Origin: Symbiodinium natans
Lineage: Eukaryota; Sar; Dinophyceae; Suessiales; Symbiodiniaceae
NCBI GenBank assembly: GCA_905221605.1
Contig: CAJNDS010001112.1
Location: forward strand, 1,132,972-1,196,971
Length of the DNA stretch: 64,000 nt
Reading direction: 5' to 3'
Below the pieces are notes generated by a model that saw nothing but the letters and a program-made list of their open reading frames with translations, ran no database searches and was not told where the DNA came from. How positions within the stretch are numbered: position 1 is the stretch's first letter; every line of letters begins with the position of its first letter. Positions 1 through 10,431 of the stretch are shown piece by piece. Made by a program: the position numbers and the translations under genes.

Positions 1-639
1 CAGGGCACGCTGAATGACCCTCATCACAACTGGAGCCACTCCCGGCCCGCCTCACGGCAGGTGTCCGTGTTGGAGCAGTTCCAGATCTTGGCAATGGCCT
101 GTAGGGCTTCCACACCCCGGCTGGCAAGTGAGCTGGCACATCTGCTTCTGCCCTCATGAGGCACCATGAAGAAAGCCCAGAGTCAAAACGCAAAATCAAA
201 CGCAAAAGCCCGAATGACGGTCTCCCCCGAAGAATAAACTTCCGAGCCCCCCCCCCCCCCACAAGTCTGCTGGATCGAGGTCCGCGCCTGAAGCCAACCA
301 CCATCGGCCCGTTTCACGACTTGCGAGCAGTTGCCCTGAGCACGCCGAAACTGGGCACACCATAGGAGCTGCAAGAGAGAGTAAGAGGGAGGAAGTGGGA
401 GGAAAGGGGGAGAGTCGTTGTTTCGGGCTTTGAGTGCTTTAAGGTGCTAGGGGCTGTAAGGACCGTACTTATGTAAGTACATGAGGCCGCCTTTCAAAAA
501 CCCCTGCTTGCAATCCCCAGCCTGGTCCCACTTGTAGTAGGCGCAGCTGGAGCGAACTCGGCAGAGCTTGCGGCACGAGCCCTGCAAGCGTTGGCTAAAA
601 CCACCGGAGCTGCAGACCCAAGCCGTTGCCAAAACTGGC
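1..639. other. No gene recognised
   Basis: Mixed sequence with a run of ten or more C near 247. Short open frames occur on both strands, but none shows a recognisable domain. Confidence 0.5.
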
Positions 640-764
640 CCCCCCCAAGCTCCCCAAGCTCCCCCAAGCTCCCCCAAGCTCCCCCCAAGCTCCCCAAGCT
701 CCGCAAGCTCGCCAAGCTCCCCAAGCTCCCCCAAGCTCCCCCAAGCTCCCCAAGCGCCCCAAGA
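640..764. repeat. Minisatellite, 9-11 bp unit (CCCCAAGCTC-like)
   Basis: About a dozen imperfect head-to-tail copies of a C-rich unit around CCCCCAAGCT, with the number of C varying from copy to copy. All three frames stay open through it and give Pro/Ala/Ser/Lys-rich or Gly/Leu/Trp-rich translations, which are by-products of the repeat. Confidence 0.9.
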
Positions 765-925
765 TTTCCTTGCTAAACTTTGACGCTTTTCTTGGATCCT
801 CCGAGAAAGCTTTGTGGCCGGGTAGGGGGCAGGCAGCCTCGTCCGCGGGCGCCACGCCCGATAGTGGCTGCAAAGTCTCGGCCAGGCCCATGACGGTGTC
901 CTCCAGCATTCAAGGGCCTGATCTA

Positions 926-969
926 CCCTACCCTCAACCCTCAACCCTAAACCCTAAACCCTAAACCCA
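926..969. repeat. Interstitial telomere-type repeat (CCCTAAA)n
   Basis: Short run of CCCTAAA with CCCTCAA variants at its left edge. It lies inside ordinary sequence, so it is internal and not a chromosome end. Confidence 0.9.
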
Positions 970-1250
970 AAGCTTGTTTGGGGTGAACGAAAACCCCTGT
1001 GAAGGTCCTCGGCCCAGCAGGTCGTGTCGCGGATTGTTATGGCCAGGTCAGCCTCAGCCAAGCACCTCCTATGTAATGACAGGAGGCTCTGCTAATGCCC
1101 TAAGAACCTAAGGGCCCTGACACCCGATTACTCTTAAAACCCAGAATAACCGAGTACTACCCTGATGCCCCAATGCCCTCATACTCCCAAAACCCTACTA
1201 CCCTCATGCCCTAAGGCCCTCGTACTCTGAGACCCTAATACCCCTAACTG
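970..1250. other. No gene; degenerate CCCTAA-like tracts
   Basis: From about 1136 to 1250 the sequence is a decayed series of CCCTAAT, CCCTCAT and CCCTAAG words that leads into the cleaner telomere-type block that follows. Confidence 0.5.
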
Positions 1251-1332
1251 CCCTAAACCCTAAACCCTAAACCCTAAATCCTAAACCCTAAACCCTAAAC
1301 CCTAAACCCCAAACCCTAAACCCTAAACCCTA
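1251..1332. repeat. Interstitial telomere-type repeat (CCCTAAA)n
   Basis: Eleven or so near-perfect CCCTAAA units. The block faces an oppositely oriented TTTAGGG block at 1442-1562, with about 110 bp of unrelated sequence between them. Confidence 0.95.
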
Positions 1333-1441
1333 GACGGGCGGCAGAGATGGTGGGGATGCCCGGGTCCGCGAAGTCACCGAAGACTTTGCCTCAGAGAGCC
1401 GAGAAGTTGGGAAGTGGGGGGGCTGGGCACAAAATATTTAT

Positions 1442-1562
1442 GTTTAGGGTTTAGGTTTAGGGTTTAGGGTTTAGGGTTTAGGGTTTAGGGCTTAGGGTTT
1501 AGGGTTTAGGGTTTAGGGTTTAGGGTTTAGGGTTTAGGGTTTAAGGTTTAGGGTTTAGGGTT
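1442..1562. repeat. Interstitial telomere-type repeat (TTTAGGG)n
   Basis: About seventeen TTTAGGG units with a few variants (GCTTAGGG, TTTAAGG). Orientation is inverted relative to the block at 1251-1332. Confidence 0.95.
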
Positions 1563-1730
1563 GTCGTAACAATTCTACTAGAAACAATGATCAAAATAAC
1601 ATGTGCTAGGTTAGGTACTATTGACTCTTGGTATTATGATTTTATGTGGAAAGCGAGCTTCTTGGGAGTGCTTTCATGGGTGCTAAGCCAGGGTGCTAAG
1701 CCAGGGAAGCTCCCTTGAGAGTCTTTGTCT

Positions 1731-2237
1731 ATGGTCGGCTACCGATTCAGGGCCGAGCGACACGCGAAGGAGATGGACCATGCCTCCGTGCTTGACTTGC
1801 CCAACATTGCCTCAAAGGCAACAAGGCGCTCACTGAACTCGAAAAAGCGACACAGATGGCGGCAGCCCTTCTCTAAACACGCCAACGTTCCAGTGTCGGA
1901 GCTGCTGATGATTCAAGCCGGTGATCGCACATGCAAGCCAAGCCACATCAAAGATGCTCTCGAAGGACTTTGGCACATCCAGCACAATCTGACCGTTGCT
2001 CGCCACCTGAATGATAGGATGCCCATCGAACATGCCTCAGGAAGAAGGCACCATGACCGTCAGCGCACTTTGTGCACAGAAGGAAGTGCCGCCCGCACTA
2101 CACCACGGACACTACGGAGCAACCCCAGAAAGCCTCAACAGCAAATACGGGTTGCTGTTAAAAGGAACTTGAAATCCCATACTAAGAAACCACATTGGAC
2201 ACTTTCTCTCCCCCGTCAATATGGCCACGTATTTTAA
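1731..2237 (+). CDS. Unrecognised ORF, weak candidate
   Basis: An ATG-started frame of about 168 codons rich in Arg, Lys and His, with no domain I recognise. A minus-strand frame across 2033-1830 is also open and has a more protein-like composition, so if anything is coding here the strand is uncertain. No neighbouring gene helps. It could equally be chance. Confidence 0.12.
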   Translation: MVGYRFRAERHAKEMDHASVLDLPNIASKATRRSLNSKKRHRWRQPFSKHANVPVSELLMIQAGDRTCKPSHIKDALEGLWHIQHNLTVARHLNDRMPIEHASGRRHHDRQRTLCTEGSAARTTPRTLRSNPRKPQQQIRVAVKRNLKSHTKKPHWTLSLPRQYGHVF

Positions 2238-2511
2238 AGCAGCAGCCCTAAATCTCATGCCAAGGCGCCAACAGCCAAAAGTGAGTCGAACACAAAGCGC
2301 GGGTCATCACAGGCCAAAGTGTAGCGAAAAGGCATCAGGACCTCCTCACTTCCTGCCAAAAGCCACGGCTTTGTAATCAGAGGCACGGCGCTCACAATAG
2401 TCATAGCAATGACATGCATTGTCGTCATCATAATCCTCATGAGAAAAACCTACATATCATGACTATGACTATAACAATAATACGTAATCATAGTAGCAAT
2501 AACAACCATGA

Positions 2512-2514
<3 letters not shown>

Positions 2515-2608
<94 letters not shown>
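2515..2608. repeat. Trinucleotide microsatellite (TAG)n
   Basis: About 31 uninterrupted TAG/AGT units. Because the repeat lacks in-frame stops in two frames, it produces long poly-Ser, poly-Thr and poly-Tyr translations that are not genes. Confidence 0.98.
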
Positions 2609-2792
2609 CATGTGCGCACCAAGAAGAAGCCACATTCTCAGGCTCTTCTTGGTGTCCTCCCCCGGTCCTTGCTTCAACTCCACCGCGGGAATCTTCTCCC
2701 CAACAGCCGTGGAGAGGGCTGTGGCCGAGTACCTTCGGCATGAGGTCTTCGGGTTTCTGGCTTTAAGGTTTTTGGGGTTGAGTTAGGATGTT

Positions 2793-2840
2793 CCCCCTTA
2801 TACTAACAGTTCTTAATTCAGGACTGTTAGTATCAGGGGG
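2793..2840. other. Long hairpin, 18-bp arms
   Basis: Arms 2793-2810 and 2823-2840 pair with a single mismatch around a 12-base loop (2811-2822). The outer five pairs are C:G and the inner part carries TACTAACAGT and its complement. No flanking direct repeat was recognised. Confidence 0.85.
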
Positions 2841-3105
2841 GACCTCCCAAGTTTAGGGTTTAATTAAGGTTTGGGGTGCCGGGCTTCTGGTTTGACCCAA
2901 AACCCTAGACCCGGCAAGCTGCAACATCATAGGAAGATGCTCCCTGAAAAAAGACCAGAAGATGGCAACCATAGTCACACCACCCCCTGAAACCCCCCCA
3001 CCCTACACCCTAAACCCTCAAGGCAATTCAAAAGGGCTCCCCCCTCGGATCGGGTCACTGGAGGCTTGCCAGCGGCATCGGCTTGACCTGCCATGGCACT
3101 GTTCG

Positions 3106-3149
3106 GTTTAGGGTTTAGGGCTTGGGGTTTAGGATTTAGGGTTTAGGGT
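3106..3149. repeat. Interstitial telomere-type repeat (TTTAGGG)n
   Basis: Six imperfect units, including CTTGGGG and ATTTAGGG variants. Confidence 0.85.
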
Positions 3150-3628
3150 CTACAGCCAAGGAAGCGGAAGAGGGGGCACTTGGGGGGAGAACTTGGGGAC
3201 TCTTGGGGGGCGCAGCTGGGAGGGCGGAGCTTCGGGCTGGCTTTTGCAATGAAAGTTGGGGTGCTGGGGGCTCTTCTCCTGCGTTCCCTGGCCCTCTCAG
3301 GTCGCGGCCACCAGCAGCTTGGAGGTCTTCTTGTGGGAGGGAAGCGCCGGATCGGAGGTCCAGTTGCCAGAGACTTCCTTCTGCGCCATCCCATGACCCC
3401 TAAGACTACCACTGCTCCCCAGAAGATATCCAAAAAATGGGGACCCTTACCGGTCTGATGTCTTGAAACGTACGTATTCACCCTTTTTGCTTCCGCAACC
3501 CTAAGCGCGCCATCCCGAAGCCCGAAGCTTGCTTCAGTCGAGCTTCGCACACACCGCCCACCTGCCCTTCGTAGGTGTCCATGATGTTGTCCACGGCTCC
3601 GGAGCCCTGCTTTCAGAGTGGGAGTCCT
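3150..3628. other. No gene recognised
   Basis: Both strands have open frames of about 90-135 codons here, in different frames of the same stretch. None has a recognisable motif. Confidence 0.4.
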
Positions 3629-3830
3629 AGGGTTTAGGGTTTAGGGTTTTGGGGTTTGGGGTTTAGGGTTTTGGGGTTTGGGGTTTAGGGTTTAGGGTTC
3701 AGGGTTCAGGGTTTAGGGTTTAGGGTTTAGAGTTTAGGGTTCAGGGTTCAGGGTTCAGGGTTCAGGGTTCAGGGTTCAGGGTTCAGGGTTTAGGGTTTAG
3801 GGTTTAGGGTTTAGGGTCTAGGGTTTAGGT
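3629..3830. repeat. Variant-rich telomere-type repeat block
   Basis: TTTAGGG units interspersed with runs of TTCAGGG (3676-3790) and TTTTGGGG. Variants occur in consecutive copies, which suggests local expansion of variant units after the block formed. Confidence 0.95.
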
Positions 3831-4606
3831 ACATACAGGCCCGTACTATTTATCATGGGGATCCTATATTGAAGGGATCGTCATGTCGACGCTCTTGCAG
3901 ATGCACACCCGCCTCTGCCGTGCTTGTGAGGCTGCCCGTGGCCGCGTCGAGCACCAGCCAGTCATTCTTTGGAGCACAGCTGAGCCTTACAGTAGAACTG
4001 ATTGTGCTTCCCACGCATGGCGTGTCCATCATGCAGCAGAGTTACGCCAGGTTGGACCAGTGACCAGCAGTCTTCCTGAGTGATTAAAAACCGCACCAGC
4101 GGTCAGCTTTTCTTCTAAGAGTTCCTGGCCTCAAAGGGAAGCTCGTCGCCGACGCGAACACCAAGGGCATGGCGCCATAGGTCAAATCCTGCCACAATCT
4201 CAGAACACTCTCCGACCTTGGGGGCCTTTCGAAGGTGGCCCCCGAAGGCCTCTTAAGCCCTGGTAGTGCCCAGTGTCCTTCACAGACACCGTCAGCGGCG
4301 CGGTGTACACGATGTGGGCCGCTTGGTACGCCGTCACCTCGTTCGCAGCGCTCGGAGATCAAGCGCATGTGCCTGCTGACCTGAAGGCCTCGGACCCCAA
4401 AAACCTGGACTGAGAGTGAAGCCATCATCTTACGAAGCTCACAAAAAGCCAAAAAATGGCGCTCAAGCCTTCGGTGCACGTGCCCCTCTTGCTGCGGAAC
4501 TTCAAGGAGCCCCTCCCGAACGAGCCTTGCACGCGATGGTAAACGGCTCTTGGGGCTTGTCCCGGCCCGGAGCATACATCACCTGCATTTGTGGCGTTTA
4601 CTTAGT
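3831..4606. other. No gene recognised
   Basis: A minus-strand frame across about 4340-4190 reads with a protein-like composition (TAYQAAHIVYTAPLTVSV is part of it) and may be an old exon, but it cannot be bounded or assigned. Confidence 0.3.
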
Positions 4607-4680
4607 GTATATATATATATAAATAGTGTACATATATATATATATATGTGTATATACATATACATATATATATATATATA
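4607..4680. repeat. AT-rich dinucleotide microsatellite
   Basis: (TA)n runs broken by GTGTACA and GTGTATATACA words. Confidence 0.95.
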
Positions 4681-5670
4681 CTGACCGAAGACGGTTGTTC
4701 GAGGTCCCTATCCCTCTTAGGTTTCGGCTTGGAGTGTAAGGTTTCGTAGGCTTGTAAGGGCCGTTCAGGCTTAGGGCTCCTGTCGACCAAGTTGTGCCTG
4801 CAGCCAGGGTCTGAGACGAGGGCGCCCGCAGTAGCTGCCGCACCCCAAGCAAAAAAAGCCCCGCGATGTCCCCAAATACCCAAAACGCCAAAGACATGTC
4901 TGCAAATCAAAGCCTTCAAACACCCAAACAAGTTCCCACAAAATGTCAAAACATTCCCAAAATATGCTGAGACCTCACCTCGCCAGTACTTCCATCAAGC
5001 GTGAGGTTGAACTCGGTCAGCGCGCACTCCTCATCCACACCATAACGGTCGGCGGTTCCTCGGATTCGTCAGTATGGGACCCGAAAAGCAGCGCTACGAA
5101 GGTTTTCCGAACGTTCCGCTCGAAACCAAAAGCTGAAGCCCCAGCTTAACCGGACCCCCTCCCACCCACTGCCTCAAACACCTGTACTTTCTACCATATT
5201 GGCGGTTGTAAGGTTTTAGAATTTTGCACTCTCAAACCCGTGGAGAATGTCTGTGCTTGACAAGGTGCGCGGTTTGGGAGCCATGTGCAGGTCTTCGCCC
5301 ACAATGAACCTGAGGAAAACTCGGGCTTTCCACCTGGACCTCCACAAACCCTTCCCCGAACCACCTACCCTAAATTGCCCTAAACTACCCATAGCTGCCT
5401 TAGCGTCAATTCCCCTTGATGCTGAAACCGTGGAACCCTAAACGCTCCCAAACCTGAAGCCCCGAGCATTCGGGGATGTTGAGGGTTTGGGATATAACAC
5501 CCCAAACCCTGAACCCTCAAGCCCGAAGCCCTGAAGACCCCTCCCCTTTCCCCCCTCCCCTTTTGCTGCAGCCAAAAGGGCTCCTTTGTCTCAAAAGCAA
5601 AAGGTGTCGGGCTCACCACGCCTGACAGCGAAGGTTGAGGGCTTGTGGTTTCAAATGCCCAGGCCTAGCC
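4681..5670. other. No gene recognised
   Basis: Unique-looking sequence without a convincing coding frame. Confidence 0.4.
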
Positions 5671-5729
5671 CCAAACCCTAAACCCTAAACCCTAAACCCT
5701 GAACCCTAAACCCTGAACCCTAAACCCTA
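5671..5729. repeat. Interstitial telomere-type repeat (CCCTAAA)n
   Basis: Eight units, two of them CCCTGAA variants. Confidence 0.95.
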
Positions 5730-5917
5730 GAACGCGTTTGGGCATTACGAAGTCCAGGGGGTTTAAGCGTTGAGGGGCTTGAGGGTTTTCGCGAGGCAGG
5801 TTCTGGGTGCCACGCGACTCTCCCCCGACTTCCTGGCCCCATCCCCTTCGTGCCTCCGCCACAGTGGCAGCAGGCCTTTCACATTGCAAGCCAGGGTGTA
5901 GGGGTTCAGGCTTCAAT

Positions 5918-5956
5918 GTTCAGGGTTCAGGGTTCAGGGTTCAGGGTTTAGGGGTT
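5918..5956. repeat. Variant telomere-type repeat (TTCAGGG)n
   Basis: Four to five consecutive TTCAGGG copies followed by one TTTAGGG, opposite in orientation to the CCCTAAA block at 5671-5729. Confidence 0.9.
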
Positions 5957-6612
5957 GAGGGGGTTCCATCCTCACACTTGCAGCTATGTCAAACTTTGCC
6001 GTTCGACCAGCCTCGTTGCTGCTCAGGCCGTGGAACTTCACGTCCGAGCAGTCAGCAGGGCCAAGCTGCTGGCATGTCCTGCATGGCACTCGCACGAAGC
6101 ACCAGTGGGGCTTGGGGCCTCGACTTTCAGAAAGCTTCTGGTCTTCATCACCCCTGCCTGCCATCCGAAGTCACCCAGCCCGCCGAGTGAAGGCAAGCTA
6201 CGCAAGAGCCCGCTCGTTGCACAAAGCCGCCGGAGCACCTAGGAAGCTTTGCAGCTTTGCTCAGGGGAGGTTTCGGCACAGGGCAGGGTCTAGGGCTTTA
6301 CACTTTGCAGTTGGGAGGGCAAATCCTTATCTCTCCCCTCACCAATGAGCACCAGGAAGGCAAGCGCTTTAGGTTTCAGCATGGCCAGGCCGCAATGTGC
6401 AAGCGGAGCTCCACTCAGCGCACCCGGCGCAGCCAATCTCTGCTGCAGGGCCTTAAATCTGCCGCCGCGCAAAAAACTCACGAATCCAACCGAAAACGTG
6501 CCACTTAGCTGCAGCAGGTCTCAATGACCCCTGCCATCGAGTACTTGAGGAGGCGGACCTGGCCCGACAGCATCCGGAAGCCCATGACGCAAGCTCACAC
6601 GAACTGCCATAA
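5957..6612. other. No gene recognised
   Basis: Several overlapping frames of 80-120 codons are open on both strands at once. That is typical of chance openness in GC-rich DNA. No motif was found. Confidence 0.4.
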
Positions 6613-6615
6613 AAA

Positions 6616-6652
<37 letters not shown>

Positions 6653-6676
6653 TAGCATATATACATACATATATAT
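6613..6676. repeat. AT dinucleotide microsatellite
   Basis: (TA)n run with GTAGCATATATACATACATA at its right side. It resembles the block at 4607-4680. Confidence 0.95.
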
Positions 6677-6879
6677 GGGGCCGTCAAAGAACAACTCAGC
6701 GTCGTACCGAAAGAAGAAAGCTTGAGGGCTGTCTGGGGCATTCTGGAACGGCAATCTGCGTGCAACGAACCATGTGGAGAGCCGGGGCCTCGTTGGCGCC
6801 GCAGGCAGTCTTTGAAACGTTGACGGTCTGTCCTGCACTGCACCGCTTCACCGAGTAAAACATCTGATCCAGGACAAGT

Positions 6880-6902
6880 AAACCCTAAACCCTAAACCCT
6901 AA
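6880..6902. repeat. Short telomere-type repeat (CCCTAAA)3
   Basis: Three clean units. Further single or double units occur at 7277-7289 and 7927-7957. Confidence 0.85.
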
Positions 6903-6905
6903 CGC

Positions 6906-7079
6906 CTAATGCCTACCACCGCGCCTTCTGATACCTCCTGCAGAGATGGCCGCGCTTTTGCGTGTTTCGCCTTTCAGCGACAGAATCTGCCGAAGCCGCA
7001 AGACCTCATCCCTTACCTCGAGGAGTGACCCCTGCAACATATCCCAGGCGTGTTCCAGATTAGGGGGCAAGGAGCTGCA
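6906..7079 (-). other. Possible exon with helical, coiled-coil-like sequence
   Basis: The minus-strand frame reads through LEHAWDMLQGSLLEVRDEVL and a following LRLRQIL stretch, with Leu and charged residues spaced as in an amphipathic helix. It ends in an Arg/Gly-rich tail at 6906. No family is recognised and no exon borders are proven. Confidence 0.18.
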
Positions 7080-8101
7080 AATGCTCTCAGATCGTGGAGA
7101 CTCCGGTCCGGGCCTTGCAGCCTTCATAGAGCTCGTCATCTGAATCACTCCTGTACAAGCCGCTACCAAGACGGTAGGGGCGCCAGCTGGCAGTTCTAAA
7201 CTTTCCAAGCCTTGAACCCTGCGCCCTGAACCCAAGATGCATCATGACACATGTGGCGGATCACCAAGATGCCAAGCTTAGGGTTTAGGGACCCCTTTTT
7301 GCAACCCAGGCCTTGGAAAAAAAGTCTGCCGTGGCACGAAGTGTGCGTTGGCACCTGCTGAAAGCTCGGGAGCACCTTGACGGGTTCTCTAAAGGAGAAA
7401 AAGTACAGAATTCCCTAAATCCCGTTCAGAATGGAGAAGATGACACTGTTTTGGCAGTGCCCCGCACCTTGCTCCGCCTGGACCTCAGGCAAAGCCGGCA
7501 AACTTCGCTTGACCTGCCAACTCGAAACCGGCGTCTGCAGTGAGCCGTGAATGCGAAAGTGCTTTAGGCTAATGCCACACTCCCCATGTGAATGGATAGA
7601 GGGTACGGTATATATTTCTTGTAGCCCCAAAAGGAAACCCAGTATATACACTCACCAATAATAAAAAGGAACCTTCTGTGCACTCACCAAAAACAGTAAT
7701 ATAAACCCCTGCTTCAGATATCGGCTCTGATGAAAAAAACGAACCCATGTCGCTGAAACGTCTGGCCTGCGCCCGGTGTTGCACCAAGCCACGTGCTGTA
7801 GCAAAGCAACCTTCACCGGCAAACTGGCCTGAAGGGAGGACCACATTTTTGTGGAAATCAACTCACCGGCTGAACACAGATCATCATGAAACCTGGCTGT
7901 CCCTGCGACCGTTGCGAAAATGCATCCTAAACCCTAAACCCTGCACCCTAAACCCCAAAAAACTTCACTTCGCCTGCAGCAAGCCAAGCGCCCGATAGTA
8001 TCAGCGTCAGAAATCGAAGTGGTGCGATCATCTTTCGACCGTACCAGACGGTAGCACGGAGTAAAGTGCAAAGCGTGCGAGCCAAAGCGGCTGCTGAAGC
8101 G
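7080..8101. other. No gene recognised
   Basis: Only isolated CCCTAAA words and short open frames. Confidence 0.4.
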
Positions 8102-8513
8102 TCAACCCTTAAACATAGGAACTGGCATATTCTTGATAGGTATCACGAGTACTCTTTTCAAACTTTGAGCGTTTGAGAGCATGAAGCTGAATGTAGCAAC
8201 AACCAAGTGGATCAGTAGAGATAGCATCTTCCACTTCCCATGTGTCCACCATGTGTGCGACAAAAACTTCTCAAATCGCTCTGTGGGCTTGGAAGTAGCA
8301 AACTTGCAAAAGTGATCCCTTCTCATAGTGGTGAACGTGGGTCTTTAAGCCGGAGATGTGAACGACAAGTAACATTGGAACATATTTGCGCTTTTTATCA
8401 GCGCCCACTTCTGCCCTGAGTGCTTCGAACCAGGTTCGGGGTGTGAGGCCATCCTGAACAGCGCGGCCTGCTTTGCCACTGGCTTGCTTTGTCAACACCC
8501 GTGTTCCAAACAA
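8102..8513 (-). pseudogene. Fragment resembling the dinoflagellate FLSHTW (TIR-like) family
   Basis: Two overlapping minus-strand frames (8513-8271 and 8326-8102) give one continuous-looking protein only if the frame is changed near 8300. The second carries ERFEKFLSHTWWTHGKWKML followed by a hydrophobic helix (LLIHLVVATFSFML). An F-L-S-H-T-W motif with a following WK is, to my knowledge, common in large dinoflagellate protein families that resemble TIR domains. The start and the rest of the domain are missing, so this is a gene fragment or a pair of exons. Assignment is from memory of the motif. Confidence 0.35.
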
Positions 8514-9678
8514 GACGTAGCATGCTGCTAGTGCACAGGCTCTCGGGCCAACGCCCCGAGTGACCTACATGGGACAGGACTGAGACCAGAAGTTGCACAA
8601 TGGCTGCAGCCCTACTGTTCTTTGCCTTTTGTCACTTGTCTCCTTGTGTGCCTTCTTGACACAGTCTGACGAGGCAACGGGTGCGGGAGCCAGACGAGCC
8701 AGAGCCGATGACAATTAAGGCATGCGCAGCTCGGCGGATGGTAAATGACCGTGTGGACACAACAGTGCCATGTGCTGTCTGTTGCTTCGAATGTCAGTTT
8801 CCTGTCAAAATAGCAAGATCATGCGTGTGAATGCCTGCGCGTCAGCAACGGATGTCAATGGTTCGGCTGGCTGACATGTCTCATCCCCCCCGTCTTCGCT
8901 GTCCCAATGGGTTTTGAGCGTTTCGAAGTATGTCTATCGTACCTTAGCTTGTCTTGTAAATCCTAAAAATCCTCAAGCGCGAAGAGCAAAGGCAGCTCTT
9001 AAACGCAAAAACGACGATAGGCAAGGTGAGCGAGGAAGCCAAACAAAACAAAAACACAGGGACAGCGAAGGCAGCAAAACGGCAAAACTACAGCAACAGG
9101 AAGGTGATAAAGAGGCATCACCAAGGCATTAAACGTTGAGCCCTCACAGAGGAGCGGCGTCAGTTCTCTCCCATGTTCAGGTTCGCAGCCTTGTCGTACT
9201 GCTTGCGTGCGGACTGGCTTCCTGCAAACTTCTGGCAAGTTGGATATCCGCTTTGGCGCAAACTCTGGAAGCACGGCCTAGCACCAGGTGAGCGGTGTGC
9301 GCCCGCATGAAGATGGCTCCGAAGTCCTCCAGATCAGGCAACGTGCAAGAATCTATGAGGGCAGAGGTGTAGCAAAGCATTGAGACAAAACTTCAGCCAA
9401 CCTAGCCAAAGCAAGGGGAACATGCTACAACAGCTCATAACAGCTCGTGGTGAAGTCTCCATGGGAATGGGACAAATCGCAGATCAGATATGCTCAGATG
9501 GCGACTTTCAGCTGGCGGGACCCAGTCCTCCTCTTGCTGCTCCGTCATGAAGCGCACCTCCGTCACCATCGCTTCTGGGTGGAGGGCGGGAGGACACTGC
9601 CTTGTTCAGCCCACGTCGCCATGCACTTCAGCCCATCCGCATGAAGGGTCCGGGGGGTCAGGTCCACATAGGGTAACC
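8514..9678. other. No gene recognised
   Basis: Unique-looking flank of the Copia-1 insertion. Confidence 0.4.
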
Positions 9679-9683
9679 CTTAC
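9679..9683. repeat. Copia-1 target-site duplication, left copy (CTTAC)
   Basis: Identical to 18185-18189. Five base pairs is the usual length for Copia integrases. Confidence 0.93.
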
Positions 9684-9818
9684 TGAAAACTTTTCACACG
9701 AGTGAACACAGCTGCAGCGGCACACTCAAGGAATCACAGCATGACCACATGGTGCAATGGGCAAACAGTTTCACTACAGTTGCAATGAGATATCGCAATC
9801 AAATCAAACTCGAAATCA
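9684..9818 (-). repeat. Copia-1 3' LTR
   Basis: 135 bp, TG...CA, two mismatches to the other LTR (GATATC against GAGATC, and CGAAAT against CGTAAT). On the element strand the sequence just inside it is a short purine-rich GGCGGGG (plus-strand 9819-9825), a weak polypurine-tract candidate. Confidence 0.95.
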
Positions 9819-10431
9819 CCCCGCCAAAGGATGTTTCGAGAACGCGGAGTTCAAACATGCTTTCATTACGACAAGCCAAAAACTGTACAAAGCCCAAAGC
9901 ACACATGCGACCAACAAGCTGCAACCCTCAGTGCACAAACGATCTGACATGCTCCTCAGCCGTGCGCGGACGTACCGCAGTCCAAGGCTCCTGCCGTTTT
10001 GACAGTTCTTTACACAAGCACCTAAAGTGCACCTGGCTACAACTGACCTCTATCCTTGGGCACCTCAGGCAGATCTGGAGTCTGCCACACAACACACCCG
10101 GATGGTGTGGATTGTGTTTCTTATCTCAACTCACAAGACGTCTCAAGTGAGACCCAAGGTGGCGGCCTGTCTCCGAGAGCGGCCCCTTCAAGGTCCATAA
10201 GCAGCATGAGCAAACAGTCAGGCAATCGTTGCTGTGTCATCACGACTAAGCACTGTCCTTTAAGGACAACATCTCAAGAAAGGATGCCACGCACAAACAC
10301 GAAGTGGTACCAGTCCGTAACTGCTTCCACAGGCAATGGTCAAGCCTCAAGAGAGGTGCTTTCGCAGCATAAATTCTGGTTCCTTCAAATGCATGCAAAC
10401 AAATCGCGGTCGGAACAAACATTGGGCTCAT

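Noticed and set aside
1251-1562. A true chromosome end
   Set aside because: Telomere-type blocks are short, internal and in both orientations, with ordinary sequence on both sides.
2414-2743. Frames with poly-Ser, poly-Thr or poly-Tyr
   Set aside because: Produced by the TAG microsatellite on either strand.
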